DNA from: JAWWPY01 sp963822825
Lineage (GTDB): Bacteria > Actinomycetota > Actinomycetes > Streptosporangiales > Streptosporangiaceae
NCBI GenBank assembly: GCA_963822825.1
Contig: CAWGIW010000015.1
Coordinates: forward strand, 310,001 to 374,000
Direction: 5' to 3'
Length of the DNA stretch: 64,000 bases
Shown here: positions 58,839-64,000 of the stretch, in pieces
Layout of the letters: each line of letters starts with the position of its first letter
Position numbering within the stretch: the stretch's first letter is position 1
The notes under the pieces: generated by a model
What the model saw: the letters and a program-made list of their open reading frames with translations, nothing else
The model's database searches: none
Told to the model about the DNA's origin: nothing
Program-made: the position numbers and the translations under genes

Positions 58839-61800
58839 CTAGCCCCGGCTTGATGACTTCACCGCGGCGGCACCGGTTTCCGGGGGCGTCGCTGCCGCCG
58901 CGATGGGCACCGCCGTCTGGGACTGGCCGTTGCCACCGTTCCCGCCGCCACCACCGTTCCCGCCGCCACCACCGTTCCCGCCGCCACCACCGTTCCCGCC
59001 GCCACCACCGTTCCCGCCGCCACCGTTCCCGCCGCCGCCACCGTTGCCGTTGCAGTTCTGGCCGAAGAAGAAGCCGTTGCACTGCGTCGGGCTCGCCGTC
59101 GGCTTCGGCTTGGGCTTGACCGGCATCAAGTCCCAAGGTGTGCCACCGAAGTCCGGGGTCGGGAAGCTCTCTATCGGCAGCTGGGTGAACTCGTTCTCGG
59201 CGAACGTACGCCAGATCGAGGCGGGCCACTGGCCGCCGAATCCCTGGAGGCCGCCAACCCCGAACAGGGTCTGGACACCGGCGGGCGGCGCACTAGCCGA
59301 ACTGGCCGCCGCGGCGCTGCAGCCGGCAATGGTGTCCGGGCAGCCCTGCTCGTTGGTGAACATCCCGACGGCGAGGCTGAACTGCGGGATGGTGCCGATG
59401 AAGAACGCCGACTGGGCCAGGTTCGTGGTCCCGGTCTTGGCCACGATCTCACGGCCGTCGCTCAGGCCCGTGGTCGGCGCGGTCCCTCCCGGCTTGGTGT
59501 CGAAGGAGAGCGCGTAGTCGACGTCGGACGCTTCGGCCGGGGTCAGCACCTGGCGGTGGGTAACCATAGCGTTGGTGACGGCTGCGCCCTGCGTGATGCT
59601 CCCGACGATGTGCGGGGTAATGTACTCACCTTGGTTGGCGAAGGTGGCGAACGTGGTCGCCTGTTCCTCAACGGTCAGCGAAGCCTGGCCGAGCGCGCTG
59701 CCGACCTCGTCCCGCATGCTGTCAACCCGGACCCGGATGCGCCGTCGCTGGTGTTGACACCGAACGCCTGGGCCATCTGGAGATGTTCTGGCCATCCGTG
59801 CCCGCCACCCGGTGGTACAGGTCGGTGTACGCGCTGTTGAGCGACATGGCCGACGCAGTGACCACGCTCACCCCGCCGAGACTCCCGTCACCCGCGTCGT
59901 TGGCGACCTGAAACCACTGGGAAGTACTGGCGGGCTGCTTCTGGCTGGCGAACGTGTCCGGCTGCGAGACCGGCGGTATCCACAGCGGCGAGTCGCCGTT
60001 CAGGGTGCTGGTCTGGACATTCATGCCCTGTGACCGGGCCAGGGCCAGCACGTAGGGCTTGAACGAGGACCCCACCTGCTCCCGGTTCTGCAAGGCCATG
60101 TCGTACTGACATTTGATCTTGTTGCAGACGCTGACGGGCGCGGAGAAACTCGGCCCGCTGTACATGGCCCAGATCTCGCCGGTGCTGGGCTGCTGGAGCA
60201 CCGCGCCCACGTGCGCGTACCAGGGCAGCGCCCCGCCGTCTTGCGCCATCAGCTTCTCGTTGTAGGCCACCGACGCGTACAGCTCGTTCATCATCGGCTC
60301 GCTGATCGTGGTGACGATGTGCAGGCCGCCGCTATCGATCTCTTGCTGGCTGTAGTGGTAGGGCGCTGATTCCAGTTCGTTCAGCACGGCCTCCATGATG
60401 TAGCCGCGGTACCCGGTCCAGTCGTTGCCGGGCGTGGTGTGCGCGATGGCCGGGAACTTCTCGGTGGCCGCGTCCTTCGCCGACAAGGTGCCCATGTTCA
60501 CCATGGACGTGAGCACGTAGTGCCAGCGGAACACCAGGGGCGCGTACCCGGGCGTGCCCGGAACGGGGCTATACCCGTTGGGTGACTGGATCATCGCGGC
60601 CAGCATGGCGGCCTGGGCGACATCGAGCTGTGCCGCGGGCACGCCGAAATATGCCTGGCTGGCCGCGCCGAAGCCGTACACGTTCCCGCCCAGCAGGACG
60701 GTGTTGAGGTACTGGGTGAGGATCCAGTCCTTCGACTTCTCCTGGGCCAGCTTCTCCGCGACGAAGATCTCCTTGATCTTGCGGCTGGCGGTTTGCGAGG
60801 TCCCGATGTTCGCGTAGTAATTCCGGACGAACTGCTGGGTGATGGTGGATCCGCCCTGCGCGACCGATCCGCTGGTCACGTCCGCGAGAGCGGCCCGGAC
60901 GATGCCCAGGGGTGAGACCCCGCCCTCGTTATAGAAGTGCTTGTCCTCGGCCGCGACCACCGCGTTCTTGATCACTGAGGGGATCTGGTTCGCGCTGAGC
61001 ATCTGCCGGTCGGTGGTGCCGAACGTGCCCACGACCGTCCTGCCGTCCCTGAAGTAGACGACCGAGGCCTGCTGCAAGGCGGCTTGCGACGCATCCACCG
61101 GGATCGGCGTCTGCGCGTACGCGACACCGACCAGCGCCAGGAGCAGGATGAAAAACCCGGCCGCGGTGCAGCCCGCGGCGACCAGGGCCTTGCGCAACGA
61201 CCAGTGACGCCACCAGTCGCCCTTGCGGTGTACCCGGCCGTTCCCGCTCCGGCCACCGTTCCCGCCACGGCCGTTCCCGCCACCATGGCCACCGTTCCCG
61301 CCACGGCCACCACGGCCACCGTTGCCGGCGTCTGCCCGCCCGCCATTCCTGATGCGCTGATCGGGCGGCTGCCATTGACCAGCCGACCGCCAGCCCGCCG
61401 CTCCCTCAGGCCCGTACTGGCCGGTGCGGTCTCCGCCATATCCGCTGGCCGCGCTGGCACCGGCACCAAGGCGAGCGGCCACCTGGTCCTTGGGGCTCAT
61501 GCCCCTGGCGCGGCCTTCGCCGTATCCGCCGCCGCCGTTAGCCCCGGTGCCACCGACCCGTGGGGCGCCCTTCATGCGCGCCCACGGACTCCGCGGTTGC
61601 CCGTTCGCGGGGGGGCCGCCCCGCGAGGACTGGTCCGGCCGGAATCCACCATCCGCGCCCCGGCCTGGCGCCGGACGGCCCTGGGCCGAAGAGCCTGGGC
61701 CGCCGCCCCGGGGAGCCTGACGGCGGCCACGACCCCCACCGCGACCATTGTCGCGCCCAGCGTCCGGGCCACGGCCGTAGCCGTCCCCGGCCGGGCCAGC

Positions 61801-62058
61801 GTATCCGCCGTTTCGTGAGTAATCGCCGCTTGGATACCCGCCATTCCCGCTGTAGCCCCGGCCGCCGCTCGCGTGGTCGCCGCCGCGCCCGGTGCCGTTT
61901 GAGCCGACACCATTTGAGCCAGCACCATTTGAGCCAGCACGGTGGCCACGGCCGTCGGCCCGCCGATGCGGAGTACCGGGCGGCCCCGCAGCCGAGCCGC
62001 CGGAGCGGCCCGCGCTCCACGGATCCGGGGGTAGATCGGGGAAATCTGGGTTACTCAC
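58839..62058 (-). CDS. Bifunctional class A penicillin-binding protein, frame broken once
   Basis: About 1072 aa. A Gly/Asn/Arg-rich cytoplasmic tail occupies residues 1-285, a membrane anchor about 290-315. The GT51 transglycosylase has the catalytic Glu371 in VVAAEDKHFYNEGG, with GGSTITQQFVRNYY and NTVLLGGNVYGFGAA. The transpeptidase has SxxK in QVGSSFKPYVLA, SxN in SAMSLNSAYTDLY and, after a shift near 59750, KTG in IVAKTGTTNLAQSAFF. The C-terminus ends in repeated (G)GGGGN units. Builds and crosslinks peptidoglycan at the membrane. GTG 62058 has GAGGA upstream. Confidence 0.9.
58929..59044. repeat. Coding repeat for a poly-(GGGGGN) tail of the penicillin-binding protein
   Basis: A near-perfect 18-bp repeat (CCACCGTTCCCGCCGCCA) with one or two 15-bp units, six to seven copies. 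On the minus strand it encodes NGGGGG/NGGGG units, in frame throughout. A candidate for unit-number variation between strains. Confidence 0.88.
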
Positions 62059-62254
62059 GCGTCCTCGCTGGTGGGGTGAGGCAGTCGTGACGGAGTAGGG
62101 GAAGGGACCGCCGGTGCGAACATTACCCGGCAGTTACCCCACGCCCGGCGCGTGTTACCTATCCATAACACCTGCGTCATCTGTCGTGACCTGCTGAACG
62201 GTGACCTGCTGACATGGCCGTCCCCGGCGGACGATCCGCCGTTGTGCCCTGCGG

Positions 62255-62659
62255 TCACTCCCCAGCGCGGGCACGCCGGCTGCGCCGGGTGCGCGGCTCG
62301 CCCGTGCCGAGAACGTAGGACGACGCAAGGTGGTTCCAGGCACAACTCTGGCAGACCTCGACGACGTACACCCGGAACTCTCCGTATTCTGACGCCATCT
62401 CGGCTAGTTCCGGAGCTTGCTTCACCCGGCCCTCGTATTGCCCGAGTTCGTCCCCGTACACGTAGGTGACGTGGGTGAGGTTCACCTTTTCGCAGATGGG
62501 GCACGCTGTATCGGTCGCTTCGCCGTGAAATTTCGCGGCCCGCAGCAGGTACGGGTGGGCGTCGCAGACATCGGCGAGCGTCGTGCGACCGGCCAGCACC
62601 GAAGCGAGCGTTGCCCGGCGGGCAAGCCCGTAGTTAACAACCGATCGCCGTCGTCCCAT
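62255..62659 (-). CDS. DUF5318 family protein
   Basis: 134 aa from ATG 62659 (MGRRRSVVNYGLARRATLAS). A zinc-binding pattern is visible: CPICEKVNLTHVTYVYGDEL with CQSCAWNHLASSYVLG near the C-terminus (two CxxC pairs). This is the actinobacteria-specific DUF5318 family, whose role is unknown. Divergent from the PadR-ino1 pair. The longer frame to 63364 is a shadow. Confidence 0.88.
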   Translation of the reverse strand: MGRRRSVVNYGLARRATLASVLAGRTTLADVCDAHPYLLRAAKFHGEATDTACPICEKVNLTHVTYVYGDELGQYEGRVKQAPELAEMASEYGEFRVYVVEVCQSCAWNHLASSYVLGTGEPRTRRSRRARAGE

Positions 62660-62774
62660 CTTCGACAGGGTACGACGGATGTGGGCCGCCGCCGAGACCC
62701 GGACGCCCCGCAGGCCTAGCCGGCCACCGGTGGAGCCGCGGTTGCGTGCCGGAGCGCCGGGCGTATATCTTTGC

Positions 62775-62795
62775 GATGTATCGGTTCGATACATC
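62775..62795. promoter_or_regulatory. PadR-type operator upstream of padR-ino1
   Basis: GATGTATCG-GTT-CGATACATC is a perfect 9-bp inverted repeat with a 3-nt centre; it contains ATGT-N11-ACAT, the spacing of known PadR boxes. It is followed by GGTATACAT, a plausible -10 region, about 90 bp before the PadR start. Probably the autoregulatory operator. Confidence 0.7.
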
Positions 62796-62884
62796 AATCT
62801 GGTATACATGCCATCAGGTCCCCGCGAATCGGGACGAGGGCCACCACAGGCCGGGTGGCAGCAGAGGCGGCGGGAGGTGCGGGC

Positions 62885-63541
62885 ATGAGCGGACAGCGAT
62901 CGGGTGTGCTCGAGCTCGCGGTGCTCGGCCTGCTGCACGAGAACCCGATGCACGGATACGAGCTGCGGAAACGGCTTAACGCCGTGCTCGGTGCGTTCCG
63001 TGCGTTCGGATACGGGTCGCTGTACCCGTGCCTCAAGCTGCTGCTGGTCCAGGGGCTGATCGCTGAGGAGCCACCGCCGGGCACCGCCAAGCCGATGGGC
63101 CGCCGGTCGAAGATCGTCTACCGGCTCACCGCCGATGGCAAGGAGCGGCTTCAGGAGCTCCTGGGCGAGTCCGGCCCAGCGGCCTGGGAGGACGACGGGT
63201 TCGGTGTGCATTTCGCGTTCTTCGGCCAGACCAGAGCCGACATCCGGCTGCGGATCCTTGAAGGGCGCCGCAGCCGGCTTGAGGAGCGGCTGGACGGCTT
63301 TCGCGGTGCGCTGGCGAGAACCCGGGAACGCCTGGATAGCTACACCCTCGAACTGCACACGCACGGCCTGGAATCCGTCGAGCGGGAAGTCCGCTGGCTC
63401 AACGAGCTCATCGCTTCGGAGCGGCAGGCGGATACCGGGGCGGGGGCGGGGGCGGACTCAGTAACGCATCCGGAAATTTCAGCAACGCAAACAGAAATAC
63501 CGCATTCAGAAAATGGCCCGGCGGCCGGCACAGCCAGCTGA
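62885..63541 (+). CDS. PadR family transcriptional regulator
   Basis: 218 aa from ATG 62885 with GGGAGG upstream. Winged helix: LELAVLGLLHENPMHGYELR, FGYGSLYPCLKLLLVQGLIA, SKIVYRLTADGKERL; then a helical dimerisation tail (GRRSRLEERLDGFRGALA onward) and a disordered C-terminus. It lies 58 bp before ino1, a pairing common in actinomycetes, so it probably represses itself and ino1. Confidence 0.92.
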   Translation: MSGQRSGVLELAVLGLLHENPMHGYELRKRLNAVLGAFRAFGYGSLYPCLKLLLVQGLIAEEPPPGTAKPMGRRSKIVYRLTADGKERLQELLGESGPAAWEDDGFGVHFAFFGQTRADIRLRILEGRRSRLEERLDGFRGALARTRERLDSYTLELHTHGLESVEREVRWLNELIASERQADTGAGAGADSVTHPEISATQTEIPHSENGPAAGTAS

Positions 63542-63599
63542 CGAAAACACCTTGGCGCCACCATCGCGCGGCGAGAGTAAAGAGTAAGGAGCAATCTCC

Positions 63600-64000
63600 A
63601 TGGGTTCGGTTCGGGTAGCCATCGTGGGCGCGGGCAACTGCGCCAGTTCCCTGGTCCAGGGCGTGGAGTACTACAAGGACGCCGACCCGGAGGTACGGGT
63701 ACCGGGGCTTATGCACGTCGAGTTCGGCCCGTATCACGTGCGCGACATCGAGTTCGTCGCCGCCTTCGACGTGGACGCGAAGAAGGTCGGGCAAGACCTC
63801 GCCGACGCCATCGGGGCGAGCGAGAACAACACCATCAAGATCTGTGACGTGCCGCCGACCGGTGTGACGGTACAGCGCGGCCCGACCCTGGACGGCCTGG
63901 GCGAGTACTACCAGGAGATGATCACCGAGTCCGACGACCAGCCCGTGGACGTCACGCAGGTTCTCCGTAACTCCGGTGCCGATGTGCTGGTGTCGTACCT
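63600..64000 (+). CDS. ino1: Inositol-3-phosphate synthase (partial, cut by window end)
   Basis: The first 133 residues of an NAD-dependent synthase that converts glucose-6-phosphate to inositol-3-phosphate, the entry to mycothiol and phosphatidylinositol. Rossmann start MGSVRVAIVGAGNCASSLVQ, then GVEYYKDADPEV, GPYHVRDIEFVAAFDVDAKK and PPTGVTVQRGPTLDGLGEYY. ATG 63600 follows AAGGAG. Short actinobacterial form. Runs off the 3' edge of the window. Confidence 0.95.
   Translation, partial: MGSVRVAIVGAGNCASSLVQGVEYYKDADPEVRVPGLMHVEFGPYHVRDIEFVAAFDVDAKKVGQDLADAIGASENNTIKICDVPPTGVTVQRGPTLDGLGEYYQEMITESDDQPVDVTQVLRNSGADVLVSY

Noticed and set aside
58929..59044. A CRISPR-like array
   Set aside because: Units are contiguous 15-18-bp repeats without unique spacers and encode an in-frame Gly/Asn tail. 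No CRISPR array or cas gene was seen anywhere in the window.

Overview
The window is very GC-rich DNA with strong G/C bias at third codon positions, GTG starts and ATGA/GTGA gene overlaps. It carries gene orders typical of Actinomycetota: tRNA-Met / rpmG / MaoC pair / murB at 1.9-4.4 kb, rpsF-ssb-rpsR-rplI with dnaB at 52-56 kb, and PadR regulator plus inositol-phosphate synthase at 63 kb. I infer a filamentous soil actinomycete (Streptomyces/Streptosporangiales-like), chromosomal core plus accessory DNA. The species cannot be named from the sequence.

Layout. 0-4.4 kb: repair and housekeeping genes, with murB and two MaoC-like dehydratases broken by many one-base frameshifts. 4.4-7 kb: zinc alcohol dehydrogenase and an oxidoreductase. 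7.1-10.7 kb: PadR regulator with a perfect operator, then an ABC/FtsX-type exporter. 10.7-34.6 kb: a long catabolic region with three regulators (XRE-cupin, GntR, FadR-like), a CocE/NonD hydrolase, two unusual M24 'peptidase' homologues, two branched-chain-type substrate-binding lipoproteins, one LivHMGF importer, an amidohydrolase, a cupin, a Gfo/Idh dehydrogenase, an LVIVD-propeller protein, a split transketolase and a 3-hydroxyisobutyrate-dehydrogenase-like enzyme. 34.7-42.4 kb: accessory DNA with an IS110 element, an IS481 remnant, small unknown genes, and a ~2 kb decayed integrative element beside tRNA-Arg(ACG). 43-52 kb: DUF2332, MFS transporter, reductase, a YtrB-like ABC system with two tandem permeases, and a NarL-type two-component system. 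52-64 kb: replication/ribosomal core genes, endonuclease IV, a GT87 mannosyltransferase-like protein, a large penicillin-binding protein, DUF5318, PadR and ino1.

The most interesting signals are these. (1) Three copies (15.7, 27.95 and 32.35 kb) of a dispersed hairpin element whose 29-30-nt loop is conserved while the outer stem sequence differs; two copies stay paired, with G-U wobbles confined to the same strand. (2) Both M24 homologues replace the second metal-binding Asp by Cys while keeping the other four ligands. (3) Two coding minisatellites (livF and a winged-helix gene), each with an off-length unit that breaks the frame. (4) A direct repeat of the tRNA-Arg 3' end bounding a small degraded element.

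One-base frameshifts occur in about 15 genes, including dnaB, ssb and murB, which are normally essential. I read most of these as assembly or sequencing indels rather than biology; affected entries are marked.
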